Assembly: GCA_040754075.1 (NCBI GenBank) | Contig: JBFMDH010000012.1 | Span: 62,001 to 126,000 of the forward strand | Source of the DNA: Acidobacteriota bacterium | GTDB lineage: Bacteria > Acidobacteriota > Blastocatellia > UBA7656 | Length of the DNA: 64,000 nucleotides | Direction of reading: 5' to 3' | Part shown: piece by piece, positions 16,749-24,517 of the stretch | How positions within the stretch are numbered: the stretch's first letter is position 1 | Layout of the letters: each line of letters starts with the position of its first letter | Notes under the pieces: generated by a model | The model's input: the letters and a program-made list of their open reading frames with translations, nothing else | Database searches by the model: none | What the model was told of the DNA's origin: nothing | Program-made: the position numbers and the translations under genes

Positions 16749-17132
16749 TCACTCCCAAGTCTTTAGCCACTTTACGATCTGATCAAAATCCCAACGAATC
16801 ACGTTCTTGCTAGGTAACCCCACAGGAATCGGGTGCGTCTGGCCACTGTTTATTTGTATGCCAAAAATATAGTGACCTTGACGAATCGTCTCAGCGATTT
16901 CCCAAAGTACAGCATCTGCTTTAGAAGTCGTGGGGCCGACCATAACGATTGTGCCTTTGGTCATCGCTATACGCTTTGCACATTCTGTTTTCCACTTCGA
17001 GTCAAAGGCTTCCTTCACAGAGTAGTCATAAAATTCTATGTCATTAGCTTGATCTTTGGCGTGCTGCACGAGAAAATCTCGAGCCCACCTGTCTTCCATT
17101 TCAAAGCTAATGAACGCACGCGGTTTTGCCAT
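16749..17132 (-). CDS. TIR-like domain protein (ThsB/DUF1863-like)
   Basis: A 127-aa single-domain protein with a flavodoxin/TIR-like plan: RAFISFEMEDRWARDFL (first strand and BB-loop region), DIEFYDYSV, ECAKRIAMTKGTIVMVGPTTS and AVLWEIAETIRQG, in which Glu78 sits where TIR NADases carry the catalytic glutamate. The ending VIRWDFDQIVKWLK is typical of TIR-like DUF1863 proteins such as Thoeris ThsB, which make a cyclic-ADP-ribose-type signal from NAD on infection. A strong AAAAGGAG lies upstream of the ATG. It is followed after six bases by the RipA-like gene. No SIR2/SLOG ThsA or macro-domain effector is nearby. NADase or signalling activity is inferred. Confidence 0.8.
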   Translation of the reverse strand: MAKPRAFISFEMEDRWARDFLVQHAKDQANDIEFYDYSVKEAFDSKWKTECAKRIAMTKGTIVMVGPTTSKADAVLWEIAETIRQGHYIFGIQINSGQTHPIPVGLPSKNVIRWDFDQIVKWLKTWE

Positions 17133-17399
17133 AAATACTCCTTTTCCTCATTACTCAAAACTACAAGAGTTTCAAGCCATTGCCCTACGATTTGGATCGG
17201 TGCCCTAGGATGAATTAGACGCACATGCGTCCAATTTGGCGTTTTTCCGGTTTCAACGCGATTGCATCTAATTCTGAACTGTTAAGAAAAATTCCATAAT
17301 CGAATTTCTGTTCAGCCTCGATTTATAGGCAATTGGTTGATTGCCGTCAAGTTTTTTTAACCTTTGTTTATACAAATTCGGAAAGTAAAGTCGCCGCAT

Positions 17400-18038
17400 T
17401 CATAACCATGTATGTTTATTGGCAAAATAATCGGGCGAGCGGTCGGGGTATTCAGCGTGGAATTTTAAATATCGGCGCAGATTTTTCTGATAACGCAGTT
17501 CGGAACCGTTAATCGCGCGATGTGGAATGTCTTGCAGGTAATGCTCAACCTTCCAGACATTCTTCTCGGAAAATCGCCAGTCATAATTTCCTAAATCATT
17601 GAGGTCGGCGACCGCATAGCCTTTAATGCGTCCGGTCTTATCCACATAAGCATCGAAATAGCTCATCACCAGATCGCGCACCCGCCGAAACACCGGCTGG
17701 CGTCCGTGCAAAGCTGTATCACGCGAACGCGCTACCGAACCGTATTTCCCTCGATGTTCATAAAGCAACAGCACATGGTCGAGATGGTCTTTGGATTCGA
17801 TGCTCACCATTAACGGCGGATAGCCGTGTTGCTCTAAAATCACCGCCGCGGTGAGCGCGCCTTCCAGACAATGCGCCAGGCGTTTTTCAATCACTTTGCG
17901 AAATGAAATACAGGTCGCGCCCTGCTTCTCGCGGTTGTAGGCAAGCGTCCGCAGAAAATTTTGCACCTGCGCGGGCGTGCGATGTTGTTGAATGACCTGC
18001 CATTCTTCACGGGTGAAATCGGCTTTCGTTGGTTTCAT
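17400..18038 (-). CDS. Hypothetical protein with transglutaminase-like Cys/His pattern
   Basis: I cannot name the family with certainty. The central segment RLAHCLEGALTAAVILEQHGYPPLMVSI, followed by DHLDHVLLLYEHRGKYGSVARSRD, has the Cys-then-His spacing of transglutaminase-like or NlpC-like cysteine folds. No signal peptide is seen, so it is probably cytoplasmic. The C-terminus is rich in Tyr, Arg and His. It follows the GT-C glycosyltransferase by six bases on the same strand, so the two are co-transcribed, but the link is unexplained. Confidence 0.6.
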   Translation of the reverse strand: MKPTKADFTREEWQVIQQHRTPAQVQNFLRTLAYNREKQGATCISFRKVIEKRLAHCLEGALTAAVILEQHGYPPLMVSIESKDHLDHVLLLYEHRGKYGSVARSRDTALHGRQPVFRRVRDLVMSYFDAYVDKTGRIKGYAVADLNDLGNYDWRFSEKNVWKVEHYLQDIPHRAINGSELRYQKNLRRYLKFHAEYPDRSPDYFANKHTWL

Positions 18039-18044
18039 ATTCGA

Positions 18045-19769
18045 CTATTGAATTTTTCTATAGACTACCGACTCGGCGTTTTTTAACGGAATCGGCAACG
18101 CGGCGATTCGTTGATAAGTTCCCGGCGTTTGTTTGACCAGTTGTTCGGCGTGACGTTCAAGCGGCGCAAGCCAATCGGCTTCATCAAGTCCGGTGCGCAT
18201 AATCAAATAATCACAATCCGCAAATCGCTCTTTGGAAGATTCGGCGGTCAACCATTCGACTTTAAACAATGCCGGTGCGCCGCGCCCTTTGGTCATCAAC
18301 CGCACATAAAGCGCAACATTCGATGGATTCAAAAACGGTAAATTGACGACCACGCCGACGGTCGGAGTATTTCCCGAATCTACAACTTTATGCGTAGATG
18401 GCGACAGGGTTTCCTGCGGGGTTGCCGGATTGCTATTTTCAGGATGCGGCGACCTTGCAGGACGAGCTTGCCAATCGGCTTCGATGTTTTGAATGGCTTC
18501 GGGAATTCCCCAGTCTTCGTTCAACGGGCGATGGTCGAAGCCGTAATAATTTCTGCCGTAAACCATCCAGCGAAATCGCGGTGTGTCGAGGTAACGACCC
18601 ATCCCTTCGCCTGGATACTGGGCGTTGAAAAAACTGACAACTGCCCAACCCGCGATAACGGCTACAGGAGCCAGTTTCAGGGCGAATACAGATTTATTTT
18701 TTAAGTCCAATCGCAGGTCTTTCACCCACGAAACCGACAAAATGGCAACCGCCGGAAGCACCGGGAAGGTGTAGCGCAAATCTTTATTCGCAACCAAAGT
18801 GAACATGCCGATGCCGCTTAAAATCCAAAGCGCCGGGATGACGCTTTCCCGGCGATGGCGAATCAATGAATAACCGAGTCCAAATAAAAAAAGCAGCGCG
18901 AAAGGAACCTGAATCTGCGGGCTGAGCAATCCGTGAAGGTAAAACAGATTGGACATCATCGAAAACAGCGGCGCTTCGTTTTCATGCACGGCTGCCGTTT
19001 GATTCTCTCTATAAATCGCTATGACTTCTGCAAGGTGCGGCGCATACCAGATACTGGCAATCGCGACGATGACTAATCCCGCAAGCATCAAGTTGGTTAT
19101 CGCTTTAAAATCGCGCGACCATAAAATTTTGAGCGATACATAAATCGCCGGAAGCGCGAAAAAGAATGCGAAGGTCTGTTTGGTGAGCATTCCCAGTCCC
19201 GCCGCGAGTCCGAACCATAGAGCGGCTTTGCGGTTTTGAAAATTACCGGCTTTAAGCAATAGCGCAAAACTCACGGTAATGATGACCATCAAGGGATAAT
19301 CGAGAAAGCCATCGTGAATCAACCAGGCAGAAAAGTGGTAGCTTGCCGCCAGCAGGCTTGCCAAAACGCCCATCAACATCGCCAACCGGTTTTTCTCATC
19401 AGGGTTTGAATCATCTTTAAACAGATACCGGCAAAGCCAGTTGACGGTGTAAAGCAAAACGCCAAGCGACAGCAGATTGACGCCGATGCCTGTAACCCGC
19501 GAAGCGCCGAAAATCAGCATAATGACTGCCGTACAGAGATGCACGAAAGGCGCGTAATAGTGCGGGTAAATAAAAAATTCGCGGTAAAACTCTTTGAAAT
19601 CCAGACGTGCCAGCGGCGCATAGTAATCATAGCCGGCGCTGATGTGGTCTGCGGGGTCCCACGCGGGCGGCGTTTTATCTGCCACCGTCCAAAAGATGGT
19701 GGATGCCGAGAAGGTAATGAAAATCAGCAAAAGCAGCAGTTTGTCAGGGGAAAGTTTTAATTTATTCAC
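18045..19769 (-). CDS. GT-C glycosyltransferase, ArnT/PMT (GT39) type
   Basis: A multi-pass membrane protein (about ten to twelve hydrophobic segments through residue 375) followed by a soluble C-terminal domain of roughly 190 residues. The first periplasmic loop contains PPAWDPADHISAGYDYY, with the acidic residues GT39 enzymes use. Such enzymes transfer a sugar from a polyprenyl phosphate carrier to proteins or lipids outside the membrane. The soluble tail contains a low-complexity Pro/Ser/Thr linker (about 430-455). ATG at 19769. Operon with the downstream Cys/His protein. Confidence 0.82.
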   Translation of the reverse strand: MNKLKLSPDKLLLLLIFITFSASTIFWTVADKTPPAWDPADHISAGYDYYAPLARLDFKEFYREFFIYPHYYAPFVHLCTAVIMLIFGASRVTGIGVNLLSLGVLLYTVNWLCRYLFKDDSNPDEKNRLAMLMGVLASLLAASYHFSAWLIHDGFLDYPLMVIITVSFALLLKAGNFQNRKAALWFGLAAGLGMLTKQTFAFFFALPAIYVSLKILWSRDFKAITNLMLAGLVIVAIASIWYAPHLAEVIAIYRENQTAAVHENEAPLFSMMSNLFYLHGLLSPQIQVPFALLFLFGLGYSLIRHRRESVIPALWILSGIGMFTLVANKDLRYTFPVLPAVAILSVSWVKDLRLDLKNKSVFALKLAPVAVIAGWAVVSFFNAQYPGEGMGRYLDTPRFRWMVYGRNYYGFDHRPLNEDWGIPEAIQNIEADWQARPARSPHPENSNPATPQETLSPSTHKVVDSGNTPTVGVVVNLPFLNPSNVALYVRLMTKGRGAPALFKVEWLTAESSKERFADCDYLIMRTGLDEADWLAPLERHAEQLVKQTPGTYQRIAALPIPLKNAESVVYRKIQ

Positions 19770-19877
19770 GGCTTCGGCAGATTATCTTGAAAACGCGCGA
19801 AAGGCAAAATCGAAATTGAAAAAGCCCGCACTCGCACGGTTCAGGCGATGCGTAATTGCTTTTGGACTGCCTGCAAA

Positions 19878-20240
19878 TTAATCCGCGTTTTTATGGCTTT
19901 GAATGGTTTCGGCTAATCGCGAAGCGGTGATTGCGCCGTGTGATGCGTTCCAGATGCCCTTCCCGTTTTTTACCAGAATTGCCTGCGGGGATTCGTGCAA
20001 AATGTTTAACCGCGATTCGATGGCGTTTGAAACCGGACGGGCGGTTTGCACAATAATCAATTTATAGCTGACCGATTCATCAGGGTTTTCCAGATAGGTT
20101 TTAAACTCGCGAAAGGCGCGCGAGCTGATCGGACAGGCATTGCTGTGTTTGAATAACAACACCGGATGGGTTTTTGATTCTTCAAAGGTTTGCTCTAACT
20201 CTTCAAGTGTGTGCAGTTCTTTAACCAAGGGATTCACCAT
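19878..20240 (-). CDS. ytxJ: Bacillithiol-system redox protein YtxJ-like (monothiol)
   Basis: YtxJ (DUF2847) proteins are thioredoxin-fold monothiol bacilliredoxin-like proteins found in bacillithiol-producing bacteria. The signature HSNACPISSRAFREF (Cys36 followed by Pro-Ile-Ser) is the family active-site stretch, and SPQAILVKNGKGIW matches the cis-proline part of a thioredoxin fold. Length 120 aa is typical. Acidobacteria are among the groups reported to make bacillithiol, and the DinB-fold gene further on fits that context, since some DinB proteins are bacillithiol transferases. GAGG lies just before the ATG. Divergent from the VWA gene. Confidence 0.85.
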   Translation of the reverse strand: MVNPLVKELHTLEELEQTFEESKTHPVLLFKHSNACPISSRAFREFKTYLENPDESVSYKLIIVQTARPVSNAIESRLNILHESPQAILVKNGKGIWNASHGAITASRLAETIQSHKNAD

Positions 20241-20492
20241 GACCTCAATCTATTTTTGTGTATTTTTATTTTCATTTTGGGGATTTTTGCAAGAAAATAT
20301 TGCAGGCAAATTCGGGAGTTTGCAAGTCTCTGAGAAATCGCGGCGCAGAGAAAGAATTTTTAGTGAGCAGACCACTTGGCGGCATCCCTCAGGCATCAGA
20401 GCAGTGAATCCCAAAAATCGGATGAAGCTTTCGGGAAGCTGAGGAATTCCCGAAAATCAATCGGGCAATTTTCAACAATGGAGTTAAACGGT

Positions 20493-22328
20493 ATGAAGCC
20501 CCAAAAATTACGCTTTCTGATGGTGTGGGTGCTGGTCGTCGCCTGCGCCGCCTCACTCTTTCCGCTTAATTTATCGGGTGCCCCGGCTGCGCAAACCGCC
20601 CCCACCCAACGGCGCAGCAAAAACGGCAGTGTGAGTTCAACCCCATCCGCCAAACCAACCGCTGAACCAACTGACACTGAAAAATCGCCTACAGAGACCG
20701 ACGCAGGAAAAACCGCCAGAGCCAATGCCGCAACCGCTGAAAAAGCGAAACCTGAAAGTGAAGAGCAAAAAACAGGCGACAAGGAAAATGCGACGACTGC
20801 TGAAAAGACCAATGATTCACCAACCCCCTCAACCCGGAAAAAACGTGAGCCATTACCTTTTGACCGCCCGCCAGTGAATGCGCCATCCAACACCTCGGAT
20901 AAATCGGCTCCGGGTTTCGATAGACCGGCATCAACTCAACAATCGCCCAACAGCAACCCCGCAACTGCGCAACGGTCAACTACCGCGAGACCCGCGCAAC
21001 CCGGTGTCGAGGTGCAAAAACCGCAGACTACCAGAACGCCAACTCGACCAGTCGAAACCGGTACAAGAAATACCCCGGCGGCAAATCCTGATAGTGACGC
21101 GAACGCTTCAACGCGAACCACCCCGCCGGTTTTAAAACGCGGTGATGATTTACCTTCGACTGGCGGGAATCCGAATACGACACCTGCGGACAGACAGAGA
21201 GGCGCGCCGCCGGTTTTACAAAGACCCGGACAACCTGAACAAGAGCCGGTTTGGCGTTCAACCACCAGACCCGATGCGCCAACCAGTGGTCAACCGTCAA
21301 CCAACTCCAACACCAATACCGGTTCGACACAAACCGGCGATGATGAAGTCGTGAAACTGGAATCCACGATGGTCAGCATTCCGATTCTCGCGAGCGACCG
21401 TTCCAATCGTTATGTCCCGCAACTCGTCAAACGGGATTTCCTGCTCTATGAAGACGGCGTTCAACAGGAAATCGCTCATTTCGGCAACGAAGAGGTGCCC
21501 TTCAGTGTTGCGCTGGTATTGGATTTCAGTCCGAGCGTTCAAGGAAGTCAGGACGCCATTCAGGATGCGGCAATAGATTTTATTCGCCAACTGCGCCCGC
21601 AGGATCGCGTGATGGTCGTCGCTTTCGATAGACAGGTTGAATTTTTGACCGATTTCACCAGTGACCGCTACACCCTGGAACGTGCCATTCGCAGCACTCA
21701 GACCGGCAGCGGAACCAGCGTTTATGAAGCGGTTTATCGAACCGTTGAGCGTATGAAAAATGTTGATGGGCGAAAAGCCATGATTCTATTCTCGGACGGA
21801 GAAGATACCACGAGTCGCAGCGTTGATTACAATGACGCCATCAGCATTGTCACCGAATCCGATGTGCTGGTTTATGGATTGCGCTATCCGGCAAATGGCG
21901 GCGGTGGCAACGTGCGCGTCAATCCTTGGCCAAGAAATATCCCCAATATCGGTTTGCCGATTCCGTTGCCCTTTCCCTGGCCCAAACGCCGACGCGGTCC
22001 CTTTGGCAATTTCCTGCCGCAACCCAATGCATCAAATGCTGCCCCGCAATGGCCGCGAGGTGGAGGTCGGGATTTTATGACCGATGTCACCAATGCAGGC
22101 GGCGGTCCGGTTTATGACGCACAAAATATCGGCGATATGCGTGGACTGGCTTATAAAATTGCCGAAGAGTTACGCCACGTCTATATGATTAGCTATTACC
22201 CGACCAATGCGCTTTCCAACGGCGGCTATCGAACCATTCGCGTGCGCGTGAAAAATCGCGATGATATAGCGGTTCGTCATCGTCGCGGTTATTACGCCAA
22301 AGATAGCCATCACGGCAGTAAAACATAG
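20493..22328 (+). CDS. VWFA-related secreted protein, acidobacterial type
   Basis: From ATG 20493 (GGAG nine bases upstream) there is a signal peptide, then about 270 residues of low complexity rich in Thr, Pro, Asn and Lys, then a von Willebrand factor A domain. The MIDAS motif DFSPS (DxSxS) occurs in VALVLDFSPSVQGSQ, followed by the strand-D acidic site MILFSDGEDTTS. This matches the VWFA-related domain family that is expanded in Acidobacteria (TIGR03436-like). A Pro/Trp/Arg-rich loop (NPWPRNIPNIGLPIPLPFPW) interrupts the domain, and the C-terminus has the typical RTIRVRVKNRDDIAVRHRRGYYA. It is probably exported and may bind ligands via metal. Function is unknown. Confidence 0.85.
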   Translation: MKPQKLRFLMVWVLVVACAASLFPLNLSGAPAAQTAPTQRRSKNGSVSSTPSAKPTAEPTDTEKSPTETDAGKTARANAATAEKAKPESEEQKTGDKENATTAEKTNDSPTPSTRKKREPLPFDRPPVNAPSNTSDKSAPGFDRPASTQQSPNSNPATAQRSTTARPAQPGVEVQKPQTTRTPTRPVETGTRNTPAANPDSDANASTRTTPPVLKRGDDLPSTGGNPNTTPADRQRGAPPVLQRPGQPEQEPVWRSTTRPDAPTSGQPSTNSNTNTGSTQTGDDEVVKLESTMVSIPILASDRSNRYVPQLVKRDFLLYEDGVQQEIAHFGNEEVPFSVALVLDFSPSVQGSQDAIQDAAIDFIRQLRPQDRVMVVAFDRQVEFLTDFTSDRYTLERAIRSTQTGSGTSVYEAVYRTVERMKNVDGRKAMILFSDGEDTTSRSVDYNDAISIVTESDVLVYGLRYPANGGGGNVRVNPWPRNIPNIGLPIPLPFPWPKRRRGPFGNFLPQPNASNAAPQWPRGGGRDFMTDVTNAGGGPVYDAQNIGDMRGLAYKIAEELRHVYMISYYPTNALSNGGYRTIRVRVKNRDDIAVRHRRGYYAKDSHHGSKT

Positions 22329-22388
22329 GGCGATTGATGGTTGATTGTACTCAACCTCCATTGAAGAAATTTAAACCAGGGTTAATGA

Positions 22389-22480
22389 GCAGTCTTTGAC
22401 CGCGACTGCTCAATGACGCGGTCAAAGACCGCTCTCTCAACAGAGACTGCGTAAACGCTTTTGCAAACTGCTATAAGACC
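22389..22480. repeat. Dispersed hairpin repeat, long copy
   Basis: GTCTTTGACCGCG (22392-22404) and CGCGGTCAAAGAC (22417-22429) form a perfect 13-bp inverted repeat around a 12-base loop, followed by CTCTCTCAACAGAG and a tail with GTAAAC and GCAAAC. A related shorter copy lies at 34394-34456. It sits after the VWA gene, before its terminator. Confidence 0.8.
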
Positions 22481-22482
22481 GC

Positions 22483-22518
22483 AAAAAAGGCTCACTGAAT
22501 TTCAGTGAGCCTTTTTTA
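22483..22518. terminator. Bidirectional intrinsic terminator
   Basis: GGCTCACTG (22489-22497), loop AATTT, CAGTGAGCC (22503-22511), flanked by A6 on the left and T6 on the right. It ends the VWA gene on the plus strand and can end the DinB gene on the minus strand. Confidence 0.88.
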
Positions 22519-22549
22519 TTCACGAGGAATTTTACAAAACCCTGCGATT

Positions 22550-23074
22550 TTACAGGTATTTTTCTTTAATCACACTGAGGTGGTGCAGTTCATGACCGGC
22601 GATGATGTAAGCCAAAGCGCGAACGCTCACTTCATTGTCGCTTGCCGTGCCGCGCCTGAGCCACGCCGCTTCATCAAGATTTCTGAACAAGAAAAGCGAA
22701 GCCTGTCGCACACATTTAAATTCTTCAAGTAAATCGGCAAAGCTTCGCGCAGCGAAATTTCCCGCCTCAATATAACCGTCCTGTTCAAACCCCGGTAGCG
22801 GGGTTTTATCATTGCGGGCAATACGCAAGGCGCGATAAGCAAAAATTCGTTCGCCATCGATGATATGCCCAAGGACTTCTTTAATGCTCCATTTGTCGGG
22901 CGCATAGCGGGAATTGGCTTTTTCTTCGGATATTTCCTTTAAAAAATTGAGCGTTGAAGCGAGTTGATTTTCCAACGTCTCAACGATATTGCCATCAGCG
23001 ACTAGTGAAGTGTATCTGGCATAATATTCCGCGTGTTCGTCGGTTGCGGGTCTAACGGATAAAGCTTTTGACAT
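22550..23074 (-). CDS. DinB family protein
   Basis: DinB/YfiT-fold four-helix bundle of the damage-inducible family, many members of which are metal-dependent thiol transferases. Likely metal ligands are His70 in KEVLGHIIDGER and the pair in AGHELHHLSVIKEKYL near the C-terminus. The motif KWSIKEVLGHIID is the typical second-helix start. In bacillithiol producers some of these proteins are bacillithiol S-transferases, a possibility raised by the YtxJ-like gene 2 kb away but unproven. It has its own promoter or follows the GrdB-like gene by 86 bp. Confidence 0.87.
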   Translation of the reverse strand: MSKALSVRPATDEHAEYYARYTSLVADGNIVETLENQLASTLNFLKEISEEKANSRYAPDKWSIKEVLGHIIDGERIFAYRALRIARNDKTPLPGFEQDGYIEAGNFAARSFADLLEEFKCVRQASLFLFRNLDEAAWLRRGTASDNEVSVRALAYIIAGHELHHLSVIKEKYL

Positions 23075-23160
23075 GTCTTCCTTCCTTTCAGTTTGTTGTT
23101 TAACACGATTCAGTTTGGTGGATTGATGATTGTGAAGTCATCCTGAATCCATAACGGTTT

Positions 23161-23883
23161 TTAATTTTTAGCGGTTTCGCTTTTTTCATATTCCGGGTAC
23201 TGCATCTCAATTACCTCACCGGGTCGCGGCGCGGCTTTGAGTTGTAACAGCGCATCGCGCAAGACCTGTTTTTGCAAGTCAGCCATAAACGGGCGTCCGA
23301 GTGAATTGCCAATTTGAAAGCCTTTCGGATAAATCGCGCGCGGCGGGCGCATCTGCTGCGAAGCCGTGGGACTTACGGTAATCAATACGGTAGAAATGCC
23401 GCGCATTTCAATTTCGCGTTGCACCGCAACAATCGTTCGATGACAAACCTCCGGGCAACCACCTGTGAGAATAACCGCGTCGGCGCGGACTTGTTTATCG
23501 ACATACCCGGCAATCTGCGGCGCGACCTCTTCGTACATCTTTTTGAGTTGCATCGAGTAGCCCATATAACCGATATGTTCGCTGGCAACTTCACCAATGA
23601 AGCCTTCGTTTTGCAATTCGCGCAACCGTTCAATCGGAAAAACCACATTGATGTCGCGGTCGGCGTCCGTGTGGTCATAATGATGGTGCGTCACCATTAA
23701 ATCTTCGACGTCTACATTCCCTTCAATAACCCGAAAAGTTAAATCGCCCAGTTCATCGCCGATGTTAAAAGGTTCCTGACTTTTATGATGGACGCCAGCG
23801 GCAGTCACCAGAACAATTCGGGATTTGTTTAATTCGCGGTCAAAGGGAGTGAAGGGAACGCACTTTCTGGCAAGGGTTGACAT
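23161..23883 (-). CDS. GrdB-related glycine/sarcosine/betaine reductase-like protein
   Basis: Resembles the B-subunit family of glycine, sarcosine, betaine and D-proline reductases (PF07355). Typical stretches are VTAAGVHHKSQEPFN, THHHYDHTDADRDINVVFP and IGYMGY. In clostridial reductases the active site has a selenocysteine; here the matching region reads TGGCPEVCHRT, with Cys instead and no in-frame TGA. Other reductase subunits and thioredoxin partners of the Stickland pathway are absent here. The ATG at 23881-23883 is chosen because a longer frame starts inside a hairpin (23899-23946). An uncharacterised redox role is likely. Confidence 0.75.
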   Translation of the reverse strand: MSTLARKCVPFTPFDRELNKSRIVLVTAAGVHHKSQEPFNIGDELGDLTFRVIEGNVDVEDLMVTHHHYDHTDADRDINVVFPIERLRELQNEGFIGEVASEHIGYMGYSMQLKKMYEEVAPQIAGYVDKQVRADAVILTGGCPEVCHRTIVAVQREIEMRGISTVLITVSPTASQQMRPPRAIYPKGFQIGNSLGRPFMADLQKQVLRDALLQLKAAPRPGEVIEMQYPEYEKSETAKN

Positions 23884-23898
23884 AAAAAAATTGGAAAG

Positions 23899-23946
23899 AT
23901 TTTTCCTGTGAGCATCAATGGTTTTGGTGACGCTCACAGGAAAAAT
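23899..23946. repeat. Perfect 15-bp inverted repeat upstream of the GrdB-like gene
   Basis: ATTTTTCCTGTGAGC (23899-23913) and GCTCACAGGAAAAAT (23932-23946) with an 18-base loop. It fills the gap between the peroxiredoxin stop and the GrdB-like ATG. No U-run follows on the minus strand, so it is not a standard terminator; it may be an operator or a stem that affects expression of the downstream gene. Confidence 0.82.
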
Positions 23947-23955
23947 TGCAAGGGA

Positions 23956-24420
23956 TTATAATTTTCTCAAAACATCAAAAATGACTTCGTTATCGGGTTG
24001 TTTTCCAAGTTCGTGAATTTCTTTGTAAGCGATTTTGCCTTCCTTATCCACGACAAATAAGGCGCGTTCGGAAAAGCCTTTATCGCCGATGTATGCGCCA
24101 TATTCCTGCGCCACTGCGCCTTTCGGTTCAAAGTCAGCGAGAATGTCATAGCTGATGCCGCCTAAACTTTTTGCCCAGGCGCTGTGTGTGGGAACCGAAT
24201 CAACGGAAATCGCTACGACTTCGGTATCGTATTCAGCGAACCGGCTGAGGTCTGCTTCATAGGACGGGATTTGTGCCGAACAAACGGGAGTAAAAGAGAG
24301 TGGATAAAACGCGATGAAAACATTTTTCTTACCACGTAAATCGGAAAGCTTGACGGATTTGCCGCCATTGTGGCTTTTTAATTCAAAATCGGGAGCCATA
24401 TCTCCTACTTCAACAGCCAT
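23956..24420 (-). CDS. 1-Cys peroxiredoxin (AhpC/TSA family)
   Basis: Reduces peroxides with a reactive cysteine. The catalytic motif PLSFTPVC places the peroxidatic Cys at residue 47, in the PxxxTxxC form. No other cysteine occurs in the 154 residues, so it is 1-Cys and needs an external thiol, which could be bacillithiol or a thioredoxin-like protein. The rest ([25 protein letters not shown]) is standard. AhpE or BCP-like labels are both possible. aroDE lies 97 bp upstream. Confidence 0.93.
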   Translation of the reverse strand: MAVEVGDMAPDFELKSHNGGKSVKLSDLRGKKNVFIAFYPLSFTPVCSAQIPSYEADLSRFAEYDTEVVAISVDSVPTHSAWAKSLGGISYDILADFEPKGAVAQEYGAYIGDKGFSERALFVVDKEGKIAYKEIHELGKQPDNEVIFDVLRKL

Positions 24421-24517
24421 TTTAATTCCTCCTGAAATAAGTGAATTTAACGAACTCAGGTAGTTTATCGACTCGACCGGAATGAGGCAAATGCAAGTGA
24501 ATTGAGCCTGTGGGTAA

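Noticed and set aside
16749-17132. Calling this a standard Thoeris system
   Set aside because: The expected ThsA-type effector is absent; only the TIR half resembles Thoeris.
15324-17132. Larger defence island
   Set aside because: Only the TIR/membrane pair looks defence-related; the flanking genes (small secreted protein, Cys/His protein, glycosyltransferase) are not recognised defence genes.
23161-23883. Selenocysteine (TGA) in the GrdB-like gene
   Set aside because: No in-frame TGA occurs and the motif contains Cys codons.
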